Below are positions 26,388-35,136 of a stretch of 64,000 nucleotides of DNA, piece by piece. The position numbers and the translations under genes were made by a program. The notes beneath the pieces are model-generated. The model worked only from the letters and a program-made list of their open reading frames with translations, was not told the DNA's origin and searched no databases. The DNA lies in the NCBI RefSeq assembly GCF_020166105.1, contig NZ_JAIUJY010000004.1:124001-188000 (forward strand), given 5' to 3'. This DNA is from Blastococcus sp. LR1. GTDB lineage: Bacteria; Actinomycetota; Actinomycetes; Mycobacteriales; Geodermatophilaceae. How positions within the stretch are numbered: the first letter of the stretch is position 1; each line of letters begins with the position of its first letter.

Positions 26388-26602
26388 TCCGCCTCGCCGC
26401 CCAGGCGCGGCAGCGGATGTTCGACCCCGGTTCCCCTCGTGGGACCGGGGTCGCGTGCGTCCGGGGGTGGCTCCGCGGGGGGCGGCGCGCGCCTGACCAG
26501 CACCGGAGTCTCACCGGAACTGGGTGGGATCGCTCAAGATCTCGGCTGTGCGGCCGATGCTGCTAGGAAGAGCACCGGAGCCGGTGAAGGGTGGGTGACG
26601 AG

Positions 26603-28696
26603 ATGACTGCGGTTCCGCACGTCGAGGCGCGCGAGACGTCGGGGGCGACCACCGCCGGCGTGCTCAGGTACGTCCGACGGCACGGCGGGGACGACGCCGT
26701 CGCCGAGGTCCTGCGCCGGGCCGGCCTGGAGCACCTCGGCGACGAGCTCGAGGACCAGGCCCGCTGGTGGAGCTACGACACGCGCATCCGGCTGTTCACC
26801 GCCGCGACCGAGGTCCTGGGCGACCCCGACGCGCTGTTCGCCATGGGGGCCTCGGCCCTGCGCAGCGGGCTCGGCCACTCCCTGCTGCTCGTGCTTCGGG
26901 CTCTGGGCACGCCCCGCCAGGTCTTCCGCCAGCTGCCGCGCAGCGCCGCCAAGTTCACCACCGTCCAGCGGATGCACGTGCTGGAGACCTCGCCGACGTC
27001 GGCCACCGTCTCGCTCACCCTCGACGAGGGCTACGAGCACTCCGCGCTCGACTGCGCCTACGCCTGCGGCCTCGCCGTCACCGTGCCGGTCATCTTCGGG
27101 CTGCCCCAGGGCGTCGTCGCGGTGTCGGACTGCCAGAGCGGCGGCAGCCGCACCTGCGTCTACCGGATCACCTGGGAGCGCCGGTCCCGGCTGCGGCGAC
27201 GTCGTCCGCAGGCGGAGTCCAACCCGGAACTGGTCGCCCTGCGGGGCCAGCTGCGCACGTTGCAGTCCGCGGCGAGCGAGCTCGTCGGCAGCGACGACCT
27301 GGACACCGTGCTGCACCGGATCGTGGCCCGCGCCGGCGAGGCGGTCCTCGCCCCGGCGCACCTGCTCGTCGTCCACGCTCCCGACGGCGGGGCGCCGCTC
27401 GTGCACGCCGCCGGCATCCCTGAGCACCAGCTGGCGGGACTTGCCGACCAGTTGCTGTCCGGTGAGGACCTCGGACCCACCGCGGTCGTCGTCGACGTCG
27501 CCTCGACGCGGCGCCGGCACGGACGGCTTGCCGCGATCTACCCGACCGGTGACGGCTCGATGGTCGACGAGCACACCATGCTCGCGGCCTACGCCGGCCA
27601 CGCCGCCGCGGCGCTGGACCTGCTGATCGCCCTGCAGGACGCCCGCCTGGAGGCGGACCGCGCCGGGGCGCTGCTCGCCCTCGCGCACGAGCTGGCCGGT
27701 GCATCCGACGCCACCGCCGTCTGCGACGTCGTCGCCGAGGCCCTTCCGCAGGTGGTCGGGTGCAGCAGTGCGGCGGTCATGCTCTGGGATCCGGCGCTGG
27801 GTCAGCTGCAGGGCCGGTCGTCGGCGCGTGGCGAGCCGCTCCTGCGTGATCACTTCCTCGGCACGCCGCTGCGTCCTGAGGACACCCCGGAGCTCGTCGG
27901 CATGCTCACCGAGCGCGAGCCGACGATCATCAGCGTCGACACCAGCAGCCCCGCGCTGCGCCGGTTCCTGAGCGAGATCGACGTCACCGACGTGGTCGCC
28001 GTGCCGCTGGTGGCGGGCAGCGTCTTCCTCGGCGTCGCGACCGCGAGCTGGGAAGCCGGTGAGGCGCCGGCGGAGCTCGGCGGGGACGTGCTCGCCCGGC
28101 TGCGCGGCGTCGGCGACCAGGCCACGACGGCGCTGCAGAAGGCCCGGTTGCACGAGACCGTGCGGCACCAGGCCACGCACGACGCCCTGACCGGGCTGCC
28201 CAACCGGGTGCTGTTCCTCGAACGTCTGGAGACCACCCTCGCCGCCACTGCGGCCGACGGGAACCTGGGCGTGCTGTTCTGCGACCTGGACCGGTTCAAG
28301 GACGTCAACGACACCCTTGGGCACGCGGCGGGGGACGAGCTGCTGCGCCAGGTCGCCGCGCGGCTGCGCGCCGTCGTCCGCCCGGGGGACACCGTGGCCC
28401 GGCTGAGCGGCGACGAGTTCGCCGTCGTCCTGCCCGGTCTGGTCGACGCCGCGGACGCCAGGCAGCTGGCCTCCCGGGTGACCGACTGCTTCACCGAACC
28501 GTTCCGCCTGGAGGGCCGGCCGGTGGAGGTGGCCACGAGTGTCGGCTTCGCGGTGCTGACCGGCGACGGGCCCCGCAGCGCGGACCTGCTCCTCCGGGAG
28601 GCCGACGCCGCCATGTACCGGCAGAAGCAGCAGAAGGATCCCCCTGCCTCCCACCGCTCGCCCGCTCGCGGCGGGCCCCCGCACGGGGGCCGTTAG
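26603..28696 (+). CDS. diguanylate cyclase with N-terminal V4R-like and GAF domains
   Basis: About 697 residues, cytoplasmic. Residues 10-195 form a sensor resembling V4R/heme-NO-binding-like domains, with paired cysteines in YACGLAV and SDCQSGGSRTCVYRI. Two GAF domains span roughly 215-345 and 355-510, and a GGDEF domain follows ([29 protein letters not shown]). The signature reads SGDEF (Ser602 for the first Gly), a change tolerated in some active cyclases, and an RxxD inhibitory site (RPGD) precedes it by five residues. It should make c-di-GMP in response to a small ligand or redox state. The stop overlaps the convergent phosphatase gene by four bases. Confidence 0.82.
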   Translation: MTAVPHVEARETSGATTAGVLRYVRRHGGDDAVAEVLRRAGLEHLGDELEDQARWWSYDTRIRLFTAATEVLGDPDALFAMGASALRSGLGHSLLLVLRALGTPRQVFRQLPRSAAKFTTVQRMHVLETSPTSATVSLTLDEGYEHSALDCAYACGLAVTVPVIFGLPQGVVAVSDCQSGGSRTCVYRITWERRSRLRRRRPQAESNPELVALRGQLRTLQSAASELVGSDDLDTVLHRIVARAGEAVLAPAHLLVVHAPDGGAPLVHAAGIPEHQLAGLADQLLSGEDLGPTAVVVDVASTRRRHGRLAAIYPTGDGSMVDEHTMLAAYAGHAAAALDLLIALQDARLEADRAGALLALAHELAGASDATAVCDVVAEALPQVVGCSSAAVMLWDPALGQLQGRSSARGEPLLRDHFLGTPLRPEDTPELVGMLTEREPTIISVDTSSPALRRFLSEIDVTDVVAVPLVAGSVFLGVATASWEAGEAPAELGGDVLARLRGVGDQATTALQKARLHETVRHQATHDALTGLPNRVLFLERLETTLAATAADGNLGVLFCDLDRFKDVNDTLGHAAGDELLRQVAARLRAVVRPGDTVARLSGDEFAVVLPGLVDAADARQLASRVTDCFTEPFRLEGRPVEVATSVGFAVLTGDGPRSADLLLREADAAMYRQKQQKDPPASHRSPARGGPPHGGR

Positions 28697-29526
28697 TCGC
28701 GCAGCCGCGCGCGGAGAGCTGCCTGCTCGTCGGGCCCGAACCCGTGGGTGGTCAGCCAGCCCAGTGGCCCGCCGAACCGCTCGTCGAGCAGGGTGAGGAC
28801 GCGGTCCATCGTCTCGGCCCGCGGCGTGTGGCTGGCGATGTCGCGGGTGTCCATGTCCTCCGCGTAGGTCGACGAGGCGGCGAGCCGGGCCACGACGCCG
28901 TCGATCACCTCGGCGGTCATCGCGTAGTCAGCCACGATCTCCTCGTGCGGCACCCCGGCGACGGCCAGGGAGAGGGCGCAGACGACGCCCGTGCGGTCCT
29001 TGCCGGCGGCACAGTGCACGACGGAGGCGCCGGGCCCGCCGTGCGCGATCGCCCGCAGGGCCGCGACGACGTTGTCCCCGCGCTGCCCCAGGTAACCCAG
29101 GTACGAGCGAACCGCCGGCGGCTCGACCTCGTCGTGCTCGGCGACCTGGCGGGGGAGCAGGGACTCCGTCCAGCCGGCCTGCAGGTCCAGCGGGGCGTCG
29201 TCCTCCTCCACCGCGAAGACGTCGGTGTGGTGGCCACGCTCGGGCAGCAGCGTGAAGTGCCGGTGCTGGACCTCGGGCACGTCCCGCAGCGGACCGCGGC
29301 CCTCGAGCAGGATCTCCGCCGTCGTGCGGAGGTCGATCACCTGGCGCAGACCGAGCTCGCCGGTCAGCCGCCGGACGTCGTCGGCGGTGAGGGTCTGCAG
29401 GTTGTCGCTGCGCAGGATCCGGCCGGGGATCGTCCGGCCGCCGTCCACGGTCGGCAGGCCGCCGAGGTCGCGGGTGTTGGCCGTGCCGTCGAGCCGGATC
29501 CAGCGGTCGTCGCCCGGGGAGCTCAC
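28693..29526 (-). CDS. tyrosine/serine protein phosphatase (PtpB type)
   Basis: 277 residues. The P-loop HCAAGKDRTG has catalytic Cys172, with the Lys in the loop that marks the PtpB/Y_phosphatase3 group; the N-terminal TANTRDLGGLPTVDGG and RILRSDNLQTLT segments are also diagnostic. Related enzymes dephosphorylate Tyr, Ser/Thr or phosphoinositides, and the mycobacterial PtpB is secreted although it lacks a signal peptide; there is likewise none here. Its role in this organism is unknown. It converges on the cyclase gene. Confidence 0.88.
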   Translation of the reverse strand: MSSPGDDRWIRLDGTANTRDLGGLPTVDGGRTIPGRILRSDNLQTLTADDVRRLTGELGLRQVIDLRTTAEILLEGRGPLRDVPEVQHRHFTLLPERGHHTDVFAVEEDDAPLDLQAGWTESLLPRQVAEHDEVEPPAVRSYLGYLGQRGDNVVAALRAIAHGGPGASVVHCAAGKDRTGVVCALSLAVAGVPHEEIVADYAMTAEVIDGVVARLAASSTYAEDMDTRDIASHTPRAETMDRVLTLLDERFGGPLGWLTTHGFGPDEQAALRARLRD

Positions 29527-29583
29527 GATCGCACCCTACGGGGGCCGCGCCGGGGACCCTTCCCTCGGGATGAGGGAACGGCG

Positions 29584-30018
29584 ATGCTGCGCGGAATGAG
29601 GATCGGATCCGTGCTGGCCGGGGTGGTCACGTCCGCGGTGCTGGTCGCACTGGGCGGCTGCACGGACGGCGACGGCGGGCCGGTCACCGCGGCGCCGTCG
29701 CCGGAAGAGTCCCCGCCACCGGCGGATCCGGCCGCCGTCGATCCGGTCGTCGTCGACCTCGTCACGCACTGCGGCATCGAGGTGATCACCTTCGAGGGGC
29801 GTACCTGGCGGGCGGTCGAGGCTGCTCCCGAGCCGCAGCGGCTGCCCGATGCCGCCGGGGTGGTGACCTACACCGGCACGACGGCGGGAGAGCTGGTCCT
29901 GGTCGACGACGACGAGCTGCGCTTCACCGTGCGCGACCCGCTCTCGGCCGCCGACGGGCAGTTCTTCGACTTCCGCCCGGTTCCGGAGGGCGCACCGCCG
30001 TCCCCCGTCTGCGCCTGA
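29584..30018 (+). CDS. predicted lipoprotein
   Basis: 144 residues. The signal peptide VLAGVVTSAVLVALGGC ends in a lipobox, followed by a Pro/Ser-rich tether and a small beta domain (THCGIEVITFEGRTWRA; FTVRDPL). A GAGGGA site precedes the ATG at 29584; an internal Met 12 bases later is a possible alternative. The motif VTHCGIE recurs in actinobacterial lipoproteins of unknown function. The stop is followed directly by a composite palindromic repeat. Confidence 0.75.
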   Translation: MLRGMRIGSVLAGVVTSAVLVALGGCTDGDGGPVTAAPSPEESPPPADPAAVDPVVVDLVTHCGIEVITFEGRTWRAVEAAPEPQRLPDAAGVVTYTGTTAGELVLVDDDELRFTVRDPLSAADGQFFDFRPVPEGAPPSPVCA

Positions 30019-30026
30019 GCTCCTGA

Positions 30027-30082
30027 TGATCAGGGCACCTGATCACGGGGCGTCCTGGCTCAGCGTCGACGGTGAGCCAGGA
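30027..30082. repeat. composite palindromic repeat, copy 3
   Basis: Stem A TGATCAGG-GCA-CCTGATCA (30027-30045) and stem B TCCTGGCTCA-N10-TGAGCCAGGA (30053-30082), with GCGTCGACGG as the loop of stem B. Arm sequences agree with copies at 6219 and 8516, and a decayed further right arm GGTGAGCTAGGACG follows at 30091. It separates convergent genes. Confidence 0.85.
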
Positions 30083-30096
30083 GGCCCGATGGTGAG

Positions 30097-30969
30097 CTAG
30101 GACGTGGGGAGCAGCGCGTCGCAGACGTCGAGCAGCCGCTGCCGCAGGACCGCCCCGCGCTCGGCGAACCCGCGCTGCGCGGCGACGTACTCCGCCTTGC
30201 CCTCCGGGGTCTCGATCGCGACCGGCTCGTACCCATGCGCGCGCAGGTCGTAGGGCGAGGCCCGCATGTCCAGCTCGCGGATCTCGACCGCCAGCTCCAG
30301 GCAGTCGGCCACCAGCTCGCCCGGGGTGGCGGGGCTGAGCTTGTAGGCCCACTTGTAGAGGTCCATCCCGGCGTGCAGGCAGCCCGGCTGCTCGAGCTCG
30401 GGCTGGCTCTCGCGGGTGGGCTGCAGGCGGTTGCGGTCGACGGCGTCGGGGGTGAAGAACCGGAAGGCGTCGAAGTGGCTGCACCGGATCGGGTGCGCCT
30501 CGACGACGGCGTCGGTGCCCGCGCTGCCCAGCCGCAACGGGATCTCGTGCCGGGTGCCCGGGTCGCGGTAGACCATGGCCCACTCGTGCAGCCCGAAGCA
30601 GCCGCTGAACGCGGGCCGCGAGGCGGTGGCGGCGAGCAGTCGGCGGACGAAGCGCACCGTGTCGCCGCGGTCGGCCAGGAAGCCCTCGACGTCGAGCCGC
30701 ACGGTTCCGTCGTCGGCGGTGTACCAGCGCCAGTCCGCGTGCGGCGCGGGTGCGGCCAGCGCGACCCCGGGGCCCGGGTGCCAGCGGCGCAGCCGGCCGG
30801 GGCTCTCGGAGTAGTAGGTGAAGAGGAAGTCCAGCACCGGGTGCGTCTCGCCACGGCGCCGGCGCGCACGGTGCGGCGCCGTCCATCGGTCGACGCGCTC
30901 CTCGTGGTCAGCGGCGCGCGCGGCCCACTCCTCCCGGAGCAGCACGGAGGAGGTCAGGGCGGACTGCAT
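30097..30969 (-). CDS. conserved protein annotated in relatives as 3-methyladenine DNA glycosylase
   Basis: 290 residues with many conserved aromatic and His residues: HPVLDFLFTYYSESPGRLRRWHPG, GCFGLHEWAMVYR, HFDAFRFFTPDA and LYKWAYKLSPATP (landmarks). Actinobacterial homologues carry the label 3-methyladenine DNA glycosylase, but I see neither a helix-hairpin-helix nor an AAG-type DNA repair motif, so the label may be a propagated error. The composition suggests a soluble cytoplasmic enzyme with a His/Tyr-lined site. Function open. Confidence 0.65.
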   Translation of the reverse strand: MQSALTSSVLLREEWAARAADHEERVDRWTAPHRARRRRGETHPVLDFLFTYYSESPGRLRRWHPGPGVALAAPAPHADWRWYTADDGTVRLDVEGFLADRGDTVRFVRRLLAATASRPAFSGCFGLHEWAMVYRDPGTRHEIPLRLGSAGTDAVVEAHPIRCSHFDAFRFFTPDAVDRNRLQPTRESQPELEQPGCLHAGMDLYKWAYKLSPATPGELVADCLELAVEIRELDMRASPYDLRAHGYEPVAIETPEGKAEYVAAQRGFAERGAVLRQRLLDVCDALLPTS

Positions 30970-31006
30970 CGCTCCAGAGTAGGAAGCGGAGGGACGACGC
31001 CCGTGC

Positions 31007-32002
31007 TCACCTCCCGGTCGGGGCCGCCCCGTTCGGCGTGCTGGGCTTGCCGGCGCCGTCGTAGTCGGCTAGGAGCCGCTCGACCAACAACCGCTGGAGC
31101 TCCGCATTCAGCGTTCCGTTGGTCTCGCGGTCGCAGGCGAGGCGCTCGATCGCCAGCATGCGGCCGGTCCGCGCCGGCTCCTGGTAGAAGGCGTGCAGCT
31201 GCTTGGAGGTCTCCTTGTAGGTGTCGAAGAAGTTGCTCGACAGGAAGGCGCTCAGCGTGGCGCCGAGGGCGGCCAATCCGCCGGCGACGAACCGGCTGGA
31301 GTCGTCCTGGGCCGGCTGGATGGCGATGACCGCACCTACGACGAGGAGCAGGAAGGCGATCCCTGACGCGAGGGTGGCGTTGCGGAACGTCGTGGCCGCC
31401 TGGCGGACGCTGAGCACGTGGTACTCGTCGAGCTGTCTGCGATTGAGGCGGAAGAGCTGCACGAGTGGCAGGTCGTCGGACAGCGCCGCCACCGCCTGGC
31501 TGACCGCCTCGGCCCGGGTCAGGCGCATCCGGTCGTAGAACGCCTTGCGCTCGCTCACGTACCGGAAGCCGACATAGATCACGACGCCGGCGACGAAAGA
31601 CAGTGCGAGGGCCTGCGCCACGCGGATCGCCAGGCGGCCCGGTTCGCTGGCAGCGACCGTCGGTGAACTGAGCAGCACCTGGAGCACGATCGCCAGAAAG
31701 GAGCAGCCTGCTGCGAGCAGCAGCAGTAACGCTGCTCCCTCCCGAAAGCTGGGTTCCTCGTCGTCCCGGCCGTACTTCGTCACCTGCTTGACCGGGAACA
31801 GGGAGTGGTACTCGGGGCTCTTGCGCCACAGGAATGGCTCCACCGCGTCCCGGTAGGGCCGTGCAGGGCGTGGCTCCCTGCCTGGCTCCGGCGCCTGCTC
31901 GGCAGCCTGTGCCTGCTCGGCGGCCTGTGCCTTCTCCGCATCCTGACCACGGGCCGCCGCGCGGTCAGTGGGCGGGGCGGTTCTCGTCCGCTCGATCTTC
32001 AT
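31007..32002 (-). CDS. membrane protein resembling the TRADD-N-associated transmembrane domain
   Basis: 331 residues. A disordered Ala/Gln/Glu-rich N-terminus (residues 15-45) precedes two membrane helices near 90-115 and 120-150, then a helical stretch ending RRQLDEYHVLSVRQAATTF, a third helix (LASGIAFLLLVVGAVIAI) and a fourth (GLAALGATLSAFLSSNFF) followed by DTYKETSKQLHAFYQ. The pattern LDEYH...QA..SF, paired helices and a short YxxxxxQL helix is that of the 2TM module found with TRADD-N domains in bacterial conflict systems. A TRADD-N domain itself is not seen. GGGGGA ribosome site before ATG. A role in immunity is inference. Confidence 0.5.
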   Translation of the reverse strand: MKIERTRTAPPTDRAAARGQDAEKAQAAEQAQAAEQAPEPGREPRPARPYRDAVEPFLWRKSPEYHSLFPVKQVTKYGRDDEEPSFREGAALLLLLAAGCSFLAIVLQVLLSSPTVAASEPGRLAIRVAQALALSFVAGVVIYVGFRYVSERKAFYDRMRLTRAEAVSQAVAALSDDLPLVQLFRLNRRQLDEYHVLSVRQAATTFRNATLASGIAFLLLVVGAVIAIQPAQDDSSRFVAGGLAALGATLSAFLSSNFFDTYKETSKQLHAFYQEPARTGRMLAIERLACDRETNGTLNAELQRLLVERLLADYDGAGKPSTPNGAAPTGR

Positions 32003-32120
32003 CGATCCCCCGACCTGGGCGGAAATCCGATGGGGAAACGAATGTCCTCCGCCGTGGGACCCGGGGCAAGAGCCGGATGCCCCGGCGGATCCGTCAGGGC
32101 TTCGACGAGTCGGTGAGCCG

Positions 32121-32336
32121 GTGCAGCCGTCCGCCCAGCCCAGGGCCGGCCTCGGCACGGTCGTCGGAGGGAGCGTCATCGGCACCACGCTCGAGTGGTA
32201 CGACTTCTGCCTCTACGGCTCGGCCGCCGCGCTGGTCGCCTACGGCGAGACCAGCGAGCGCGACCTGGCTGCCGACCACGCCCTCGTTCCCCAGGACGGC
32301 AGGGCCGCCGAGCGGGTGCAGCAGGACCAGCACGTG
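32121..32336 (+). pseudogene. remnant of an MHS-type MFS transporter
   Basis: From a GTG at 32121 the frame gives the typical N-terminus of metabolite:proton symporters, GGSVIGTTLEWYDFCLYGSA (first helix), then at once AYGETSERDLAADHALV, which looks like the C-terminal tail of the same family. The roughly 350 residues between are missing, as if an in-frame internal deletion joined the two ends. The frame then reads through the terminator to 32444. There is no ribosome site. Assignment of the second part to the tail is by pattern only. Confidence 0.6.
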
Positions 32337-32337
32337 C

Positions 32338-32372
32338 ACGGGTTCCCCACGACGCCGTCGTGGGGAACCCGT
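32338..32372. terminator. bidirectional hairpin
   Basis: Sixteen-base arms ACGGGTTCCCCACGAC and the exact complement around GCC. It lies between the MFS remnant (+) and the small acidic gene (-) and can serve both. Confidence 0.85.
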
Positions 32373-32379
32373 CGCGCGT

Positions 32380-32547
32380 TCAGTCCGGGGCGTTGCCCGG
32401 GCGGACGACGCCGTCGTCGGCCTGGGCGTCCTCGTCGGTGGTGAGCGTCGCGTCGGCCCCGGGGCCGTCAGAGTTCGTGTCCGCGCCGACGGGTCCGTCC
32501 TCGGTGTCGGGGGACTCGCCGTAGCCGGTGGGGTCGGAGTCGCTCAT
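32380..32547 (-). CDS. 55-residue acidic, probably disordered protein
   Basis: Starts MSDSDPTGYGESPDTEDG and stays rich in Asp, Gly, Thr and Ala to the end, with no Cys, Trp or hydrophobic patch. A GAGGAG site lies six bases before the ATG, which makes it a convincing gene despite its size, and a hairpin follows the stop. Function unknown; see the other small acidic proteins at 5073, 35133 and 36899. Confidence 0.65.
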   Translation of the reverse strand: MSDSDPTGYGESPDTEDGPVGADTNSDGPGADATLTTDEDAQADDGVVRPGNAPD

Positions 32548-32640
32548 CGTTCTCCTCGGAGTGCGGGTGCACGGTCCTGGGGCTCATACCTCCCCGGGCG
32601 CCCCGGCACGCCTGAGGCGATCGATGTCACCCCGGAAACG

Positions 32641-32677
32641 GCCGTGGCCGCCTCCCGTGAACGGGGGCGGCCACGGC
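32641..32677. terminator. hairpin after the acyl-CoA dehydrogenase gene
   Basis: Arms GCCGTGGCCGCC/GGCGGCCACGGC with an inner CCCGT/ACGGG pairing, 17 bases beyond the stop of the minus-strand gene. Confidence 0.8.
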
Positions 32678-32693
32678 GACGTGGTGCAGCGGC

Positions 32694-34532
32694 TCAGAAA
32701 GCGGCCTCGTCGATCTCCATGAGGGCGTTGTCGGTGTTCTCGACGATCGCCCGGTCGGAGGTCAGCCGGGGCAGCACCTGGGTGGCGAAGAAGCGGGTGG
32801 CCGCGACCTTGCCCTCGTAGAAGTGCTTGTCCTTGTCGCTCACGTCGCCGGCCAGGGCGGCCAGGGCCACCTCGGACTGACGGACGAGCAGCCAGGCGGT
32901 GATCAGGTCGCCGACCGCGAGCAGCAGTCGGCTGGTGTTCTGCGCGACCTTGTACAGCGAGGACATGTCCTCCTGCGCGGCGGTCAGCTGGTTGAACATC
33001 GCGGCGAGCATGCCCTGGACGTCCTGCAGCGCGGCGCCGAGCAGCGCCCGCTCCTCCTTGAGCCGGCCGTTCCCGGCCTCGCCGTCGACCGTCGCCTGGA
33101 TCTGCTCGGCCAGCCACGTCAGCGCGACGCCGCCGTCCTTGACGATCTTCCGGAAGAAGAAGTCCTGGCCCTGGATCGCCGTCGTGCCCTCGTAGAGGGT
33201 GTCGATCTTGGAGTCGCGGATGTACTGCTCGATCGGGTAGTCCTGCAGGAAGCCGGAGCCGCCCAGGGTCTGCAGCGACTCCGAGGTCAGCAGCTCGGTG
33301 GCCCGCTCGGAGCCGAAGCCCTTCACGATCGGCAGCAGCAGGTCGTTGATCCGCTCCGCCAGCTTGGCCGCCTCGGCGTCGCCGGTGGCCTCGGCCTCGA
33401 CGACCCGGTCACGGAAGCCCGCCGTGTAGAGGTACAGCGCGCGCATGCCCTCGGCGTACGCCTTCTGCCGCATGAGCGACCGGCGGACGTCGGGGTGGTG
33501 GGTGATGGTGACCCGCGGGGCGTCCTTCGACGTCGCCGTCAGGTCCGCGCCCTGGACGCGGGTCTTCGCGTAGTCCAGCGCGACCTGGTAGCCGGCCGAC
33601 AGGGTCGCGATCGCCTTGGCGCCCACGAACATGCGGGCGTGCTCGATGACCTTGAACATCTGGGCGATGCCGTCGTGCACCTCGCCGACGAGCCAGCCCT
33701 GCGCCGGCACCGGGCCGTCGCCGAAGGTGACCTCGCAGGTCGTGGAGACCTTGAGGCCCATCTTCTTCTCGACGTTGGTGACGTAGGCGCCGTTGCGCTC
33801 GCCCAGCTCGCCGGTCGCGAGGTCGACGTGAAACTTGGGGACGACGAACAGCGACAGGCCCTTGGTGCCGGCCTTCGCGCCCTCGGGGCGGGCCAGGACC
33901 AGGTGGATGATGTTCTCGGTCATGTCGTGCTCGGCGGAGGTGATGAAGCGCTTCACGCCGGTGATGTGCCACGAGCCGTCGGCCTGCTGCACGGCCTTGG
34001 TGGTGCCGGCGCCGACGTCGGAGCCCGCGTCGGGCTCGGTCAGCACCATCGTGGCGCCCCACTTGCGCTCGAGCATGAGCTCGGCCCAGCGCTTCTGATC
34101 CGGCGTGCCCAGCTCGTCGAGGATCGCCGCGAAGGCGGCGCCCGAGCCGTACATGAAGACGGCGGGGTTGGCGCCCAGGATCATCTCGAAGGCGCCCCAG
34201 GTCAGGGCGTGCGGTGCGCCGAAGCCACCGAGGTGCTCGGGCAGGTCCAGCCGCGCCCACTCACCGTCCTCGACGGCCTTGTAGGACTTCTTGAACGACT
34301 CCGGGACTGTCACGGAGTTCGTCGCCGGGTCGAAGACCGGCGGGTTGCGGTCGGCGTCGACGAAGGACGCCGCGACCGGGCCCTCGGCGAGCTTGCGGAT
34401 CTCGGCCAGGATCCCGCGCGCGGTGTCGGCGTCCATCTGCTCGAACGGACCGGTGCCGAACTTGTCCTTGGTGTCCAGGAACTCGAAGAGGTTGAACTCG
34501 AGGTCCCGGAGGTTCGCGGTGTAGTGAGTCAT
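32694..34532 (-). CDS. acyl-CoA dehydrogenase, FadE5-like
   Basis: 612 residues, the size of the large actinobacterial FadE5 class rather than the 380-residue mitochondrial type. Opens [17 protein letters not shown], as FadE5 proteins do; the FAD/substrate core includes [17 protein letters not shown], the [17 protein letters not shown] strand and [19 protein letters not shown] with the catalytic glutamate region. A long C-terminal extension with an extra helical domain follows. It oxidises acyl-CoA to enoyl-CoA and passes electrons to ETF. Start at 34532 is favoured; 34556 would add eight residues. Two 15-bp operator-like elements lie 43-80 bases upstream and recur before the etfD-like gene. 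Confidence 0.92.
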   Translation of the reverse strand: MTHYTANLRDLEFNLFEFLDTKDKFGTGPFEQMDADTARGILAEIRKLAEGPVAASFVDADRNPPVFDPATNSVTVPESFKKSYKAVEDGEWARLDLPEHLGGFGAPHALTWGAFEMILGANPAVFMYGSGAAFAAILDELGTPDQKRWAELMLERKWGATMVLTEPDAGSDVGAGTTKAVQQADGSWHITGVKRFITSAEHDMTENIIHLVLARPEGAKAGTKGLSLFVVPKFHVDLATGELGERNGAYVTNVEKKMGLKVSTTCEVTFGDGPVPAQGWLVGEVHDGIAQMFKVIEHARMFVGAKAIATLSAGYQVALDYAKTRVQGADLTATSKDAPRVTITHHPDVRRSLMRQKAYAEGMRALYLYTAGFRDRVVEAEATGDAEAAKLAERINDLLLPIVKGFGSERATELLTSESLQTLGGSGFLQDYPIEQYIRDSKIDTLYEGTTAIQGQDFFFRKIVKDGGVALTWLAEQIQATVDGEAGNGRLKEERALLGAALQDVQGMLAAMFNQLTAAQEDMSSLYKVAQNTSRLLLAVGDLITAWLLVRQSEVALAALAGDVSDKDKHFYEGKVAATRFFATQVLPRLTSDRAIVENTDNALMEIDEAAF

Positions 34533-34574
34533 GTGCGCTGGGCTCCCGTGCTGCATGCCGATGGGCGGCGTTTG

Positions 34575-34612
34575 CTACTCGCCGGTAACAAACGCTATTA
34601 CTCATCGGTAAC
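34575..34612. promoter_or_regulatory. two operator-like boxes upstream of the acyl-CoA dehydrogenase
   Basis: CTACTCGCCGGTAAC (34575-34589) and TTACTCATCGGTAAC (34598-34612), 23 bp apart start to start and so about two helical turns. Each is a near-palindrome of the type TTAC-N6-GTAA, as bound by TetR dimers. A third copy is at 53956. Confidence 0.65.
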
Positions 34613-34694
34613 AACGGCAAGCTCCTCCGGGTCCGACACGCCTGGATCGCCCCATGTGCCCCGATCGGAGGAGGCGTGGGCGCACGGACGCGAC

Positions 34695-34726
34695 GGGCCC
34701 GCACGCGCGGGAGCGCATGCGGGCCC
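34695..34726. terminator. hairpin after the LapA-like gene
   Basis: GGGCCCGCA and TGCGGGCCC around a 14-base, partly self-pairing loop, 27 bases after the stop of the minus-strand gene at 34753. Confidence 0.7.
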
Positions 34727-34752
34727 AGGGTCGAGCGGGGTCGAGCCGTGGT

Positions 34753-35136
34753 TCAGCGGTGCCGGCGGCGCGCCCGTCGGACGAGACCGGCCAGCCACAC
34801 CAACAGCCCGCCGAGCGCGGCAGAGATCAGCAGCGCCACCACGAGCGGGGCGTCGACGTCGCCGAACACCAGGCTGATCGGCACGGTCTGGTCGTTGAAG
34901 ACGACGAACAGCACCAGCACCACGGTCACGAAGATCAGCAGCGCGAGCGCGAGGGATCGGCCGATGGTCTTGCCGGCGTGCCGCTCGCGGGCCGGTGCCT
35001 CCGGAGACGACGGGCCGCTCGACGCAGGCGTCGGCGCCGGAGTGCCGGGACCCGCAGTCGGTGCGCTCGTCGTCGTCGGCGGGTTTAGGCCGACGCTCAG
35101 CGGGTCCGAGGACGGCGGGGGAGTCGGGGCGCTCAT
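34753..35136 (-). CDS. LapA-domain (DUF1049) membrane protein
   Basis: 127 residues: a Pro/Thr/Ala-rich N-terminal half, then two membrane helices with the LapA signature between them (ALALLIFVTVVLVLFVV, NDQTVPISLVFGDVDAPL, VVALLISAALGGLLVWL) and a basic C-terminus. In Gram-negatives LapA helps lipopolysaccharide assembly; in actinobacteria the domain has no known role. Its ATG overlaps the stop of the upstream acidic gene by ATGA, so they are coupled. Confidence 0.82.
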   Translation of the reverse strand: MSAPTPPPSSDPLSVGLNPPTTTSAPTAGPGTPAPTPASSGPSSPEAPARERHAGKTIGRSLALALLIFVTVVLVLFVVFNDQTVPISLVFGDVDAPLVVALLISAALGGLLVWLAGLVRRARRRHR

